DNA of 6,933 nucleotides from Burkholderiaceae bacterium (GTDB lineage: Bacteria > Pseudomonadota > Gammaproteobacteria > Burkholderiales > Burkholderiaceae_C): assembly GCA_023260355.1 (NCBI GenBank), contig JALQVJ010000429.1, positions 1-6,933 on the forward strand, in the 5' to 3' direction. The notes under the pieces are model-generated. The model was given only the letters and a program-made list of their open reading frames with translations, did not search any database and had not been told where the DNA came from. Positions 1 to 6,470 of the stretch are shown here, piece by piece. Each line of letters opens with the position of its first letter. Positions within the stretch are counted from its first letter, which is position 1. Both the position numbers and the translations under genes were made by a program.

Positions 1-793
1 TGTTCTGGTTGATATTGATGAAACCCACGGTAGCGTCCATCAAAAAGTTGATTTTTTCGAACAAGAAAGCGGCGTGTGAATCGAGCGAATCCAAGTCGCG
101 CAGGATCTGGCGGGCGTCTTCAAATTGCTCAGCCGACAGCAAACGGGTGCGCATCATGAAGCTCACGCCTTTGCGGGTATCCATCACGTTGCGCCGAATG
201 CGGCCGGACATGTCTTCGCTTCGAGCGATGGCAGCCAACACTTGACCTGCCGTGTCATCGGTCACTTCGGCAGCCAGCACCATCTTGCTGACGTTGTCGA
301 GTTCGTCGTTGATTTCCTCGAGCGTGTCGGCTGAGTACTCTGCGTCTGCGTCGAACAGCATCAGCAGCACATCTTTGGCATCCTCGATCAGTCCTGGCAT
401 GCGCCGCGCACGCAGTCTCAACAGACGAAGCACGGGCACGTCTTCTTGGTGGATCGAAAACAGAACACCGTGGCTGCGCTCGCTCCCGCTGCCACGGTTC
501 AACACGAACGCGACGCGCGCGGTGTGGGGGTTGTCTTCATCGGCGATCAAGAAGTCTGATCGGATGTGCAACTCGCCGTTCTCTTCCTCGTAAAAGCGTG
601 CGGACTCCTCAATGTCTTCCGCCATGACGTCATCGGGGATGGATAGCCCGTAGTACGCTTTTACCCATTGGGTCTCGGCTGCAGTGGCGTCGTCCAAATC
701 GACCCAAATGGGTTTGAACTTTTCCAAGTCTGCGAGCGACTCGATTTCTTCTTGATATAGGCGGCCGTTCGCCAGTGTAAATACGTTCAGCAT
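1..793 (-). CDS. corA: CorA-family magnesium transporter, C-terminus cut off by window edge
   Basis: CorA is the main constitutive Mg2+ (also Co2+/Ni2+) channel of the inner membrane, a pentamer with a large cytoplasmic funnel and two C-terminal membrane helices. Reading the minus strand from 793 gives 264 codons without a stop. The start MLNVFTL resembles the enterobacterial CorA start, and further matches are EDIEESARFYEEENGELHI (about residues 59-77), the MDTRKGVSFMMRTRLL helix, EDARQILRDLDSLDSHAAF and NFLMDATVGFININQN at the visible end. In E. coli-type CorA that last stretch immediately precedes the first membrane helix and the GMN selectivity signature. The visible part is therefore the cytoplasmic domain; roughly the last 50-60 residues, including both membrane helices and GMN, lie to the left. 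The start is well fixed because an in-frame TGA lies 15 nt upstream of the ATG with no other start between. The Shine-Dalgarno is weak (CCGGAA). It is divergent from the MFS gene, and the 293-nt spacer may hold a regulatory leader. Confidence 0.93.
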   Translation of the reverse strand, partial: MLNVFTLANGRLYQEEIESLADLEKFKPIWVDLDDATAAETQWVKAYYGLSIPDDVMAEDIEESARFYEEENGELHIRSDFLIADEDNPHTARVAFVLNRGSGSERSHGVLFSIHQEDVPVLRLLRLRARRMPGLIEDAKDVLLMLFDADAEYSADTLEEINDELDNVSKMVLAAEVTDDTAGQVLAAIARSEDMSGRIRRNVMDTRKGVSFMMRTRLLSAEQFEDARQILRDLDSLDSHAAFLFEKINFLMDATVGFININQN

Positions 794-807
794 GGGGTAT
801 TCCGGTC

Positions 808-836
808 TTCAAATGTCCAAAATGCGCGTGTGTCAA
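808..836 (-). promoter_or_regulatory. Possible corA-proximal sigma-70 promoter
   Basis: On the minus strand TTGACA (836-831) is followed after 17 nt by TTTGAA (813-808). The -35 is a perfect consensus but the -10 is poor. If used, transcription would begin only about 8 nt before the corA ATG and would bypass the upstream leader ORF and inverted repeat. It may be fortuitous. Confidence 0.25.
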
Positions 837-855
837 CTGCGTCAATGGGGATCAT

Positions 856-939
856 GTGCTTTCAGTCCGGAAGATGGGGCATCGCCCCTTGACCCTGTGA
901 TCAGATCGGCGAGGCAGGCGTTTCCAAAACTGAAAGCAC
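856..939 (-). repeat. 11-bp long-range inverted repeat in the corA leader
   Basis: GTGCTTTCAGT (856-866) and ACTGAAAGCAC (929-939) are perfect reverse complements separated by 62 nt. In a transcript heading to corA the 929-939 arm comes first, inside the 19-codon leader ORF, and the 856-866 arm lies 35-45 nt beyond that ORF's stop codon. A smaller hairpin (876-888) sits between them. A ribosome translating the leader ORF would block pairing of the arms, so translation and the long stem should exclude each other. The repeat is seen directly; its regulatory meaning is inferred. Confidence 0.5.
876..888 (-). other. Small GC-rich hairpin in the corA leader
   Basis: GGGGC-ATC-GCCCC forms a perfect 5-bp stem with a 3-nt loop, starting 12 nt after the stop of the leader ORF in the corA direction. 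No T-run follows on either strand, so it is not a convincing intrinsic terminator. It could be a pause site or part of a larger leader fold. Confidence 0.35.
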
Positions 940-960
940 GCAACTAGGGCTGCTTTCCAT
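901..960 (-). CDS. Putative 19-residue leader peptide upstream of corA (corL-like by position)
   Basis: An ATG at 960 on the minus strand opens MESSPSCVLSVLETPASPI and ends at TGA (903-901), 107 nt before the corA start. A GGAG Shine-Dalgarno (971-968) lies 7 nt upstream, better than the one in front of corA itself. The codons for VLSV contain one arm of the 11-bp inverted repeat whose partner lies between this ORF and corA. In Salmonella a short ORF (corL) in the corA leader couples translation to Rho-dependent termination; the position here is analogous, but I see no sequence similarity that proves relation. The peptide shows no domain, and its role would be regulatory rather than structural. 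The frame stays open upstream to a possible start at 1092, but that longer version has no family character and overlaps the MFS start. It could be a chance ORF. Confidence 0.35.
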   Translation of the reverse strand: MESSPSCVLSVLETPASPI

Positions 961-990
961 GGAGAAACTCCAAATATTGAGATGGCCGCG

Positions 991-999
991 ATTATCGCA
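991..999 (-). promoter_or_regulatory. Extended -10 promoter candidate for the corA leader transcript
   Basis: The minus strand reads TGCGATAAT, an extended -10 motif (TG-N-GATAAT, five of six bases of TATAAT). There is no recognisable -35 at the usual distance, which extended -10 promoters tolerate. Initiation near 984 would give a leader of about 190 nt that includes the short ORF (960-901) and the inverted repeat. The site overlaps a small palindrome, GCGAT-T-ATCGC (988-998). Confidence 0.35.
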
Positions 1000-1086
1000 C
1001 CTTTGCCTTTGGATTCGGCGATCCCCCGTAGTGGACGGCGTCCTCTCGCGCGTTGGAGTACATTTCCCCATCCTCTCCCCTAAAGA

Positions 1087-2337
1087 ATGCACATGTCCTC
1101 TTCGCCTACGTCGCTGACACCGTCCAAAGAGCGGTGGGTGCTGCTCACCCTAGCCGGAATCCAACTGACTCACATATTGGATTTCATGGTGATGATGCCC
1201 CTGGGGCCCCAGTTCACCGAGCTGTTTCGCATCAGCGATGCAGAATTCGGCGCGCTGGTGTCGGCCTATACGTTTGCGGCAGGCGTATCCGGGCTGATGG
1301 CATCGGCCTACTTGGATCGCATCGACCGCAAGCGACTGCTGCTGGGGCTTTATGTGTTGTTCACGCTCGCAACGGTGGCGTGCGCGAGCGCGCAGACCTA
1401 CAGTTGGTTGATGGTCGCGCGCATTGCAGCGGGCCTGTTTGGCGGCATTCTCACCGCGCTGTCGCACACGATCGTGGGTGACTTGATACCGTTCGAGCGC
1501 AGAGGGCAGGCCATGGGTGTGGTGATGGCCTCTTTCTCGGTGTCGACGGTCGCCGGTGTTCCCTTGGGGCTCGCGCTCGCCGCTCGGTGGGGCTGGCATG
1601 CCCCTTTTTGGATGTTGTCCATGATGTGTGTGGGCTTCTGGATCGTGGCTTGGGCCACCTTGCCCTCCATCAAAGACCACTTGGGCCATCCAGAGCGTGG
1701 CAGCGTTTGGCGCGAGATTGCCGTGACTGTGCAGCACACCAACCATTTGTGGGCCTTCTTGCTCACGGCCGTCAACATGATGGCGGGTTTTGTGATGATC
1801 CCCTACATCACCATTTACATGCGCCACAACGTCGGCTTGACCATGGAAGAGATCCCCTACTTGTATCTGGCTGGCGGGCTTTGCACGCTGGTCACTGCGC
1901 GCTGGATTGGCCGCCTGTCCGATCGCCACGGGAAACCCAAGATTTATCGTGTGTTGAGCCTATTGACAATCCCGCCGATGTTGGCGCTTACTCACATGCC
2001 AGCGGTGAGCCTTTGGATCGCGGTACCAGTCAACGCGGTGCTTTTCGTGGTCCTGAGCGGCCGGATGATCCCCATGATGGCGATGTTGACCGCCGCCGCT
2101 CAGCCGCAGCGCCGAGGTACTTTCATGGCCTTGAATGCCGCTGTTCAATCCCTATCGATGGGCGTTGCTGCGTTCTTGGGGGGAATACTGATTTCCAGGA
2201 ATGCCCAAGATCAAGTGGTGGGCTATGGCCTCACAGGGTGGGTCGGCGTCGCGGCCATCGTGACCACGCTGTGGTTGGTCAATCGCGTCATCATGCACCA
2301 AAATATGCCCCCTGCGCCACCCCCCGTGAAAGCATGA
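1087..2337 (+). CDS. MFS transporter, DHA1 (12-TM) drug/solute exporter type
   Basis: This 416-residue protein has the length and hydrophobic pattern of a 12-helix major facilitator antiporter of the inner membrane. Family marks: [11 protein letters not shown] in helix 1 (about 31-41; Asp32 is the helix-1 acidic residue of DHA1 exporters); a motif-A loop between helices 2 and 3, [15 protein letters not shown] (69-83); motif-B arginine in [11 protein letters not shown] (Arg112); and an antiporter motif-C-like stretch, [10 protein letters not shown], in helix 5. A hydrophilic central loop (about 197-215) separates the halves, and a second motif-A copy ([15 protein letters not shown]) starts the C-terminal half. 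The substrate cannot be read from sequence; AraJ-like sugar/arabinose efflux or drug export are the usual labels. The start at 1087 is the first after an in-frame TAA at 1081; ATG 1093 is an alternative, and both have poor Shine-Dalgarnos. The gene is divergent from corA. No terminator is evident after it, so read-through into hpf is possible. Confidence 0.88.
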   Translation: MHMSSSPTSLTPSKERWVLLTLAGIQLTHILDFMVMMPLGPQFTELFRISDAEFGALVSAYTFAAGVSGLMASAYLDRIDRKRLLLGLYVLFTLATVACASAQTYSWLMVARIAAGLFGGILTALSHTIVGDLIPFERRGQAMGVVMASFSVSTVAGVPLGLALAARWGWHAPFWMLSMMCVGFWIVAWATLPSIKDHLGHPERGSVWREIAVTVQHTNHLWAFLLTAVNMMAGFVMIPYITIYMRHNVGLTMEEIPYLYLAGGLCTLVTARWIGRLSDRHGKPKIYRVLSLLTIPPMLALTHMPAVSLWIAVPVNAVLFVVLSGRMIPMMAMLTAAAQPQRRGTFMALNAAVQSLSMGVAAFLGGILISRNAQDQVVGYGLTGWVGVAAIVTTLWLVNRVIMHQNMPPAPPPVKA

Positions 2338-2433
2338 GCAAAGCTCAGGGAGATGTCTTGCCACCACTCCCAAACAGTTGCATGATGAAACTGACAGGGC
2401 CGGCTGTCGGCTCTGTGTTCATCCATCACGTGC

Positions 2434-2440
2434 AAGGAGG
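2434..2440 (+). promoter_or_regulatory. Strong Shine-Dalgarno fixing the hpf start
   Basis: AAGGAGG lies 6 nt before ATG 2447. It decides the start in favour of 2447 over the upstream in-frame ATG 2378, whose extra 23 codons (rich in Arg, Cys and His) do not resemble the family. It is the strongest ribosome binding site in the window, fitting a gene that must be made in large amounts on entry to stationary phase. Confidence 0.8.
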
Positions 2441-2446
2441 TTGCGT

Positions 2447-2776
2447 ATGAACTTGACGATCAGCGGACACCATTTGGAAGTCACCCCAGCATTGCGCAGT
2501 TATGTCACCAACAAGCTGGATCGCATCTCTCGACATTTCGACCAAGTGGTTGATATCAAGGTGCTGCTCACGGTAGACAACCTCAAAGAAAAGGACTTGC
2601 GCCAGAAGGCTGAATGCAACATCCACGTCAAAGGGCGTGACCTGTTTGCTGAGAGCGCGCACGCTGACTTGTACGCGGCAGTGGATGATTTGGCCGATAA
2701 GTTGGACCGACAGGTTTTGAAGTACAAGGACAAAGCACAAGACCACCACCACATTGGCGCCAAGCATTTGATGTAG
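2447..2776 (+). CDS. hpf: Ribosome hibernation promoting factor, short form
   Basis: HPF binds the 30S decoding centre region and promotes 70S pairing into inactive 100S dimers during slow growth. The 109-residue product starts [20 protein letters not shown] and continues with a basic helix ([12 protein letters not shown]), the strand [12 protein letters not shown], an [36 protein letters not shown] segment split over strand and helix, and a basic His-rich tail ([18 protein letters not shown]). This is the beta-alpha-beta-beta-beta-alpha fold of the HPF/YfiA family. At about 110 residues it lacks the C-terminal dimerisation domain of long HPF, as in other proteobacterial short forms. It sits directly before ptsN, as in the classical rpoN-hpf-ptsN cluster, but an MFS gene occupies the place where rpoN would be. 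A hairpin/terminator region follows, so ptsN probably has its own promoter as well as possible read-through. Confidence 0.94.
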   Translation: MNLTISGHHLEVTPALRSYVTNKLDRISRHFDQVVDIKVLLTVDNLKEKDLRQKAECNIHVKGRDLFAESAHADLYAAVDDLADKLDRQVLKYKDKAQDHHHIGAKHLM

Positions 2777-2795
2777 GATTGCGACCACTCTTGAG

Positions 2796-2823
2796 TTGCA
2801 AGGGCGCGTTTTTAGAGTAAAAA
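2796..2823 (+). promoter_or_regulatory. Possible promoter for ptsN-hprK
   Basis: TTGCAA (2796-2801) and TAAAAA (2818-2823) are spaced by 16 nt, and shifting the -10 by one base gives AAAAAT at 17 nt. The match to sigma-70 consensus is moderate. Its -10 lies in the right arm of the 2804-2828 inverted repeat, and the start point would fall just before the 2836-2859 terminator hairpin, so a transcript from here would have to read through that hairpin to reach ptsN. Confidence 0.25.
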
Positions 2824-2828
2824 TGCGC
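2804..2828 (+). repeat. 11-bp inverted repeat after hpf
   Basis: GCGCGTTTTTA (2804-2814) and TAAAAATGCGC (2818-2828) pair over 11 positions with a single G-U wobble and a 3-nt loop (GAG). The GC-base/AU-top layout does not look like a classic terminator because no T-run follows. It could protect the 3' end of hpf mRNA or act as an operator. Confidence 0.45.
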
Positions 2829-2835
2829 TTCGTCT

Positions 2836-2859
2836 CAAAGCCACCTCACGGTGGCTTTG
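2836..2859 (+). terminator. Intrinsic terminator-like hairpin between hpf and ptsN
   Basis: CAAAGCCACC-TCAC-GGTGGCTTTG is a perfect 10-bp stem with a 4-nt loop, 60 nt after the hpf stop. The downstream tract is only moderately T-rich (TTTGTGTTCTT), so termination is probably partial, allowing some hpf transcripts to continue into ptsN-hprK. The stem has A and T flanks on both strands and might work in either direction, but no minus-strand gene ends here. Confidence 0.65.
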
Positions 2860-2929
2860 TGTTCTTGGAATGATGAATAAACTAATCGAGAAGCCGCCCG
2901 CTTTGTGGTTTCTCACAGAGGACAGATAC

Positions 2930-3403
2930 ATGAATCGTCTTTCTGCCATTCTGCCGTTGGAGCAGGTGTTGGTCGGGTTGGAAACAACCAGCAAGAAAAG
3001 AGCTTTCGAAGAAGTGGGGCTTCTGTTTGAAGCGCAGCACGGGCTGAGCCGTTCTTTGATCACCGATAGTTTGTTCGCTCGCGAGCGGCTGGGCTCCACT
3101 GGTTTGGGCTACGGCGTGGCGATTCCCCATGGCAGGATCAAGGGCCTCAAGCAGCCCATGGCCGCAGTTTTTCAGCTGCAAGCCCCCATCCCATTTGATG
3201 CGCCAGACGAAAAGCCTGTGGTGCTGATGATTTGCTTGCTGGTGCCTGAAGCCGCCACGCAAAAGCACTTGGAAATATTGTCTGAAATCGCGGAGATTCT
3301 GAGTGATTCGGATTTGCGCGAGCAAATGAAGGTCGCGACGGACGCTGCCACCCTGCACGGTCTGATTGCCAACTGGCAATCTGCCCACACCGCAGCCGCA
3401 TGA
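2930..3403 (+). CDS. ptsN: PTS IIA-like nitrogen regulatory protein (EIIA-Ntr)
   Basis: EIIA-Ntr is the terminal phosphate acceptor of the nitrogen PTS (EI-Ntr, NPr/HPr, EIIA-Ntr). It does not transport sugar but regulates targets such as potassium uptake and sensor kinases in the cytoplasm. The 157-residue protein has the PTS EIIA type-2 fold: [18 protein letters not shown], a helix with [13 protein letters not shown], the [23 protein letters not shown] block carrying the phosphorylated His67, then [19 protein letters not shown] and a C-terminal helix pair with [15 protein letters not shown]. Length is close to E. coli PtsN (163). ATG 2930 is preferred because an AGAGGA Shine-Dalgarno (2917-2922) precedes it by 7 nt and the protein then begins as in homologues; an in-frame ATG at 2870 would add 20 unrelated residues. 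Its stop overlaps the hprK start (ATGA, 3400-3403), indicating translational coupling. Confidence 0.95.
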   Translation: MNRLSAILPLEQVLVGLETTSKKRAFEEVGLLFEAQHGLSRSLITDSLFARERLGSTGLGYGVAIPHGRIKGLKQPMAAVFQLQAPIPFDAPDEKPVVLMICLLVPEAATQKHLEILSEIAEILSDSDLREQMKVATDAATLHGLIANWQSAHTAAA

Positions 3404-4362
3404 GACCTACCGCCATCAGCGCGGATGTGCTTTTTGAGCACAACCGCCAGCGGCTCAAATGGCATTGGCTTGAGGGCCTGTCTGCCTCGGAACGCAACTT
3501 CGATGAGATGGCTATCCGCGCTGCCCGATCGGGTGCGGATCTCGTGGGGCACCTCAATTACATCCACCCGTACCGCATCCAGGTGTTGGGTGAGCGCGAA
3601 GTGGCTTATTTGTCCCGCGGCACAGAAGAGGACTGCGCGCGCAGAGTCTCGCGCATTGTGACGCTCGAGCCACCCGCGTTGGTGCTGGCCGATGGACAAA
3701 CTGCGCCGCAGCAGCTCTTGTCGATGTGCGCTCGGGCCAACTTGCCGTTGTTTGCAACGGACGAGTCCGCGGCGTTCGTCGTGGACGTGTTGCGAGCCTA
3801 TTTGTCCAAACACTTTGCAGAGCGTGAAACCTTGCATGGTGTGTTCATGGACATCCTGGGCATGGGCGTCTTGATCACGGGTGAATCAGGATTAGGCAAG
3901 AGCGAGTTGGGCTTAGAGCTGATTTCCCGCGGGCACGGCTTGGTCGCCGATGATGCAGTTGATTTCTTCCGGATCAATCAAACCACCATCGAAGGCCGCT
4001 GCCCCGATCTGCTTCGCAACTTGCTTGAAGTGCGAGGCATCGGTTTGTTGGATATCAAGGCGATCTTCGGCGAGACCGCGGTGCGCCGCAAAATGCGCCT
4101 CAAGCTGATCGTGCACTTGGTGCGCAAAGAAACCCTTGAGCGTGACTACGAGCGCATGCCGCATCAGGCGCTTTACAAAGATGTCATCGATGTGCCGGTG
4201 CGCATGGCTGTGATTCAAGTGGTCGCTGGCCGCAACATCGCGGTGTTGGTCGAGGCTGCCGTGCGCAACACGATTTTGCAGCTGCGCGGGATCGATACAT
4301 ACCAAGAGTTCATCGAGCGCCAGCGCATCGCGATGGAGCGTGACTCCGGCTTTGACGACTGA
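3400..4362 (+). CDS. hprK: HPr kinase/phosphorylase
   Basis: HprK/P is a hexameric bifunctional enzyme that phosphorylates HPr on its regulatory serine with ATP or pyrophosphate and removes the phosphate by phosphorolysis. In beta-proteobacteria it is thought to tune the regulatory PTS rather than classical carbon catabolite repression. The 320 residues show an N-terminal domain (1-130) and a C-terminal catalytic domain: [16 protein letters not shown] with catalytic-type His146, Walker A GESGLGKS (161-168, Lys167), LVADDAVDF with Asp184/Asp185, and the HprK signature [12 protein letters not shown] from about 208. The C-terminal helix ends [15 protein letters not shown]. Length is as in other HprKs. 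It overlaps ptsN by 4 nt and has no strong Shine-Dalgarno of its own. In many relatives rapZ follows; here the next gene is convergent pncC, whose stop lies 3 nt away, and no terminator is visible between them. Confidence 0.96.
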   Translation: MRPTAISADVLFEHNRQRLKWHWLEGLSASERNFDEMAIRAARSGADLVGHLNYIHPYRIQVLGEREVAYLSRGTEEDCARRVSRIVTLEPPALVLADGQTAPQQLLSMCARANLPLFATDESAAFVVDVLRAYLSKHFAERETLHGVFMDILGMGVLITGESGLGKSELGLELISRGHGLVADDAVDFFRINQTTIEGRCPDLLRNLLEVRGIGLLDIKAIFGETAVRRKMRLKLIVHLVRKETLERDYERMPHQALYKDVIDVPVRMAVIQVVAGRNIAVLVEAAVRNTILQLRGIDTYQEFIERQRIAMERDSGFDD

Positions 4363-4365
4363 GCT

Positions 4366-4860
4366 TTAGGGCGCCGCGTCAGCCCGGCATCGTTCAAGCA
4401 ATCCTTGCAGTGCATGGCGCACCGTGGCATGTCTCACCGCGGACCGGTCTCCACCAAAATGCATGGTCTGGGACGACAGTTGACCACCCACGCTCCAAGC
4501 AAAACACACGGTCCCCACCGGTTTGGAGTCGCTGCCTCCGCCTGGTCCAGCCACGCCTGTCACAGCAACTGAAGCTTGCACGGGTGCGTGGTGGCAAGCG
4601 CCTGCCGCCATTTCCTGCGCCACTGCCTCACTGACCGCACCGTGGGCACGCAGACTGTCTGCCTTGACGTTGAGTAGCTCTTGCTTGGCGCGGTTGGAGT
4701 AGGTAATGAAACCGCGCTCAAACCAGTCCGAGGAACCCGCCAGATCCGTGCAAGCACCGGCAATCAAGCCACCCGTGCAGCTTTCGGCAGTCGCCATCAT
4801 CCAGCCCCGTGCTTTCAGTGCAGCGGCCAGATCAACCACAAGCCCATCGATGCTGTTCAT
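4366..4860 (-). CDS. pncC: Nicotinamide-nucleotide amidohydrolase (CinA C-terminal domain family)
   Basis: PncC deamidates nicotinamide mononucleotide to nicotinate mononucleotide, recycling NMN released by DNA ligase back to NAD. The 164-residue product is a stand-alone CinA C-terminal domain without the N-terminal MoCF-like domain of full CinA. Conserved blocks are MMATAESCTGGLIAG (21-35; Ser27 is the family's active-site serine by alignment), FERGFITYSNRAKQELL (Tyr54 and Lys59 are candidate catalytic partners), AHGAVSEAVAQEMAAGA, and the nucleotide-binding-like SVAVTGVAGPGGGSDSKPVG followed by TVCFAW. The ATG at 4860 overlaps the pgpA stop (ATGA), and an AGAGG Shine-Dalgarno lies 8 nt upstream inside pgpA. 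It is the last gene of the thiL-pgpA-pncC unit and converges on hprK. Naming as PncC rather than just CinA-like rests on family knowledge. Confidence 0.93.
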   Translation of the reverse strand: MNSIDGLVVDLAAALKARGWMMATAESCTGGLIAGACTDLAGSSDWFERGFITYSNRAKQELLNVKADSLRAHGAVSEAVAQEMAAGACHHAPVQASVAVTGVAGPGGGSDSKPVGTVCFAWSVGGQLSSQTMHFGGDRSAVRHATVRHALQGLLERCRADAAP

Positions 4861-5402
4861 ACAAAGAACCTCTGAGTCAGTGCGAAGACAAAAAGGGTGA
4901 GCCCTGCCGCGATCAAGTCATCGAGCATGACACCCCATGCGCCGCGCCACCCAAATCCCTTGAAGTGGCGATCCGCCCAGGCAGTGGGCCCAAACTTCAC
5001 AGCGTCGAAAAATCTAAACAATGCAAAAGCCAAGGTTTGCTCGAACAGAGACACTGGCCCAAGCACCCAAAGAATCAGCCAAAAGGCGATCACCTCGTCG
5101 GCCACCATATGGCTCGAGTCCGCGACACCCATGTGTTCCGCCGTGACTTTGCTTGCCCACCACGCAACCAGCGTGCTGACGCCAATGATCATGCCCCATT
5201 GCAGGTCGGCGAGATTGTGGCCAAGCAAGGCAAATGTGACCCATGCCCAGAGCGTGCCAATCGTGCCCGGCGCTTTGGGGCTGAGGCCAGAGCCAAAGCC
5301 AAGCGCAATCATGTGGGCTGGGTGAGCCAGCAAAAAACGGGCAGTTGGGCGCGCCATTGGGGCTTTGTTTGTGGTGTCCATGGGGTCTGTAGGTCCATTC
5401 AT
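4857..5402 (-). CDS. pgpA: Phosphatidylglycerophosphatase A
   Basis: PgpA removes the phosphate from phosphatidylglycerophosphate to give phosphatidylglycerol; it acts in the inner membrane. The 181-residue protein has the family's three conserved blocks: GFGSGLSPKAPGTIGTLWAW (35-54), the acidic VADEVIAFW (100-108; Asp102, Glu103), and FRFFDAVKFGP (129-139) continuing to GWRGAWGVMLDDLIAAG (151-167; Asp161, Asp162). About four hydrophobic segments lie among them. ATG 5402 is chosen because it overlaps the thiL stop as ATGA, which suggests coupling; ATGs at 5381 and 5357 are possible, and the first 20 or so residues are not conserved. The reading frame is open further upstream inside thiL (to 5579), but that part is a shadow. 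The stop overlaps the pncC start in the same ATGA way. Confidence 0.94.
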   Translation of the reverse strand: MNGPTDPMDTTNKAPMARPTARFLLAHPAHMIALGFGSGLSPKAPGTIGTLWAWVTFALLGHNLADLQWGMIIGVSTLVAWWASKVTAEHMGVADSSHMVADEVIAFWLILWVLGPVSLFEQTLAFALFRFFDAVKFGPTAWADRHFKGFGWRGAWGVMLDDLIAAGLTLFVFALTQRFFV

Positions 5403-6394
5403 GGCGCAGAGGCTTGTTGGACCGGGTCGGACGCGAAATGGTCGAAGCCCTGCAACGCATCCGAGATATCGCGGCCGTCTGGACTCACAAAGCTCACGTC
5501 GGCACCTGCAACGGCTGCACGCATGGTGCCGATTCGCGTGATGGGTATCGCGAGGGTTGTGCTGATTGTTTGGATGCAATCACGCTGCTCGGGAGATGCC
5601 GCGAAAAGCAGTTCGTAGTCATCACCGCCTTGGGTCGCAAAAAGAGCAGGGTTGATGCCTTGGGCCTGCAGCACGCAGGGAGCCACTGGCACGTCTGAGA
5701 GATGCACCTCAGCATGGCACTGGCTGGCTTTTGCCATGTGTCGCACATCGCCGGCAAGGCCGTCACTCAAATCCATCGCAGCGCTGGCCACGCCGCGCAA
5801 TGCAAGGCCCAATGCCACGCGAGGAACTGGCCAATCCATCGCCTGTATTGCCGCTGCTGCCGAGGCTTGAGGCAGGGCATGCCTGAGTCGCTGCGTGCGA
5901 TACCAAAGCCCAAGGCGTGCCGCGCCCAAGGCGCCTGTGACATAAAGGTCATCACCCACCTTGGCGCCAGAGCGTTTGAGCGCTTGCCCTTTGGCAACTT
6001 CGCCCATGATCGTGATGGAGATATTCAGTGGGCCTGCGGTGGTGTCGCCGCCCACCAGATCACACTGAAATGTGCTCGCGGTTCGCCGCAAACCTTTGGC
6101 AAAGCGCGTCAACCAATCCGTGTCCATCGTTGGCAAGGCCAGGGCGAGGGTGAACTGTCGAGGGGTTGCGCCCATAGCGGCCATGTCGCTTAAATTGACT
6201 GCCAGCGCCTTGTGTCCCAACGACTCGGGGTCAACGTCGGCGAAAAAATGCCGTCCCGCAACCAGCATGTCGCTAGAAATAGCCAAAAGCTGGCCGTCGG
6301 GTACCGCACACAATGCTGCGTCATCGCCGACGCCGAGCTCAGTGTGTGTGGTTGGCCAATCAAAAAAGGCCCGGATGGCTTCAAATTCATTCAT
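5399..6394 (-). CDS. thiL: Thiamine-monophosphate kinase
   Basis: ThiL phosphorylates thiamine monophosphate with ATP to thiamine diphosphate, the last step of cofactor synthesis, in the cytoplasm. The 331-residue product has the PurM-like (AIRS/ThiL) architecture: GVGDDAAL (21-28) and SSDMLVAGRHF (40-50) for Mg-ATP, HKALAVNLSDMAAMGATP (61-78), DLVGGDTTAGPL, the DDLYVTGALG strand, MDLSDGLAGDVRHMAKAS in the C-terminal half and GGDDYELLFAA. Length fits E. coli ThiL (325). ATG 6394 (MNEFEAIRAFF) is preferred as it matches the family's usual start; an upstream GTG at 6427 would add 11 unrelated residues. Neither has a clear Shine-Dalgarno. It heads the thiL-pgpA-pncC operon and is divergent from rpe. 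Confidence 0.95.
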   Translation of the reverse strand: MNEFEAIRAFFDWPTTHTELGVGDDAALCAVPDGQLLAISSDMLVAGRHFFADVDPESLGHKALAVNLSDMAAMGATPRQFTLALALPTMDTDWLTRFAKGLRRTASTFQCDLVGGDTTAGPLNISITIMGEVAKGQALKRSGAKVGDDLYVTGALGAARLGLWYRTQRLRHALPQASAAAAIQAMDWPVPRVALGLALRGVASAAMDLSDGLAGDVRHMAKASQCHAEVHLSDVPVAPCVLQAQGINPALFATQGGDDYELLFAASPEQRDCIQTISTTLAIPITRIGTMRAAVAGADVSFVSPDGRDISDALQGFDHFASDPVQQASAP

Positions 6395-6430
6395 GTATGG
6401 GCAAGCGCTAACGCGCCGCGGCGGCACGGT

Positions 6431-6470
6431 GTTTGTCAGATGATACTGGCCGCAGAAAAGGGTTTGTCAG
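6431..6470. repeat. Direct repeat GTTTGTCAG x2, 31 nt apart, in the thiL/rpe spacer
   Basis: GTTTGTCAG occurs at 6431-6439 and 6462-6470. A 31-nt period is about three helical turns, so a protein bound at both would lie on the same face of the DNA. The second copy contains the -35 of the rpe promoter. This may be an operator or chance. Confidence 0.35.
6440..6470 (-). promoter_or_regulatory. Weak promoter candidate for thiL-pgpA-pncC
   Basis: On the minus strand CTGACA (6470-6465) and TATCAT (6445-6440) are separated by 19 nt, longer than optimal. The -35 shares bases with the rpe -35 on the other strand, so the two divergent promoters would compete. I found no better thiL promoter. Confidence 0.25.

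Larger units (their letters stand above)
794..1086. other. Divergent corA / MFS spacer
   Basis: This 293-nt non-coding stretch is best explained as the corA leader (minus-strand promoter candidates, short leader ORF, inverted repeat, all listed separately). It also contains GGAG-AAA-CTCC (961-971), a 4-bp hairpin at the leader ORF's ribosome binding site, so the site could be occluded. Towards the MFS gene (1000-1086) I found no credible sigma-70 promoter and no purine-rich ribosome binding site beyond TAAAGA. No RNA gene or conserved riboswitch was recognised. Confidence 0.5.

Noticed and set aside
794..990. M-box or other known Mg2+ riboswitch upstream of corA
   Set aside because: No conserved M-box core or mgtA-type Pro-rich leader is recognisable; only the inverted repeats and short ORF can be supported.
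901..1092. 63-codon minus-strand ORF as a full gene
   Set aside because: The upstream 44 codons have no family resemblance, overlap the MFS start and would start before the best promoter candidate; only the last 19 codons, with their own Shine-Dalgarno, are kept as a possible leader peptide.
1150..1929. 259-codon minus-strand frame opposite the MFS gene
   Set aside because: Its translation is rich in His, Gln and Arg with no family character; it is a mirror frame of the high-GC membrane protein gene on the plus strand.
2335..2347. TGAGC-AAA-GCTCA hairpin at the MFS stop codon as terminator
   Set aside because: The stem is only 5 bp, it includes the stop codon, and no T-run follows.
2338..2446. 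Dedicated hpf promoter, including a sigma-54 (-24/-12) site
   Set aside because: No GG-N10-GC box of the right form and no convincing sigma-70 pair were found; only a GACAG-GGCCGG-CTGTC inverted repeat (2393-2408), which is too short to call.
1587..2450. 287-codon plus-strand frame overlapping the MFS and hpf genes
   Set aside because: It is out of frame with both well-supported genes and reads as a low-complexity Arg/His/Pro/Gly-rich shadow.
4809..5618. 269-codon plus-strand frame opposite pgpA and thiL
   Set aside because: The minus strand carries clear PgpA and ThiL motifs; this frame has none and begins inside pncC.
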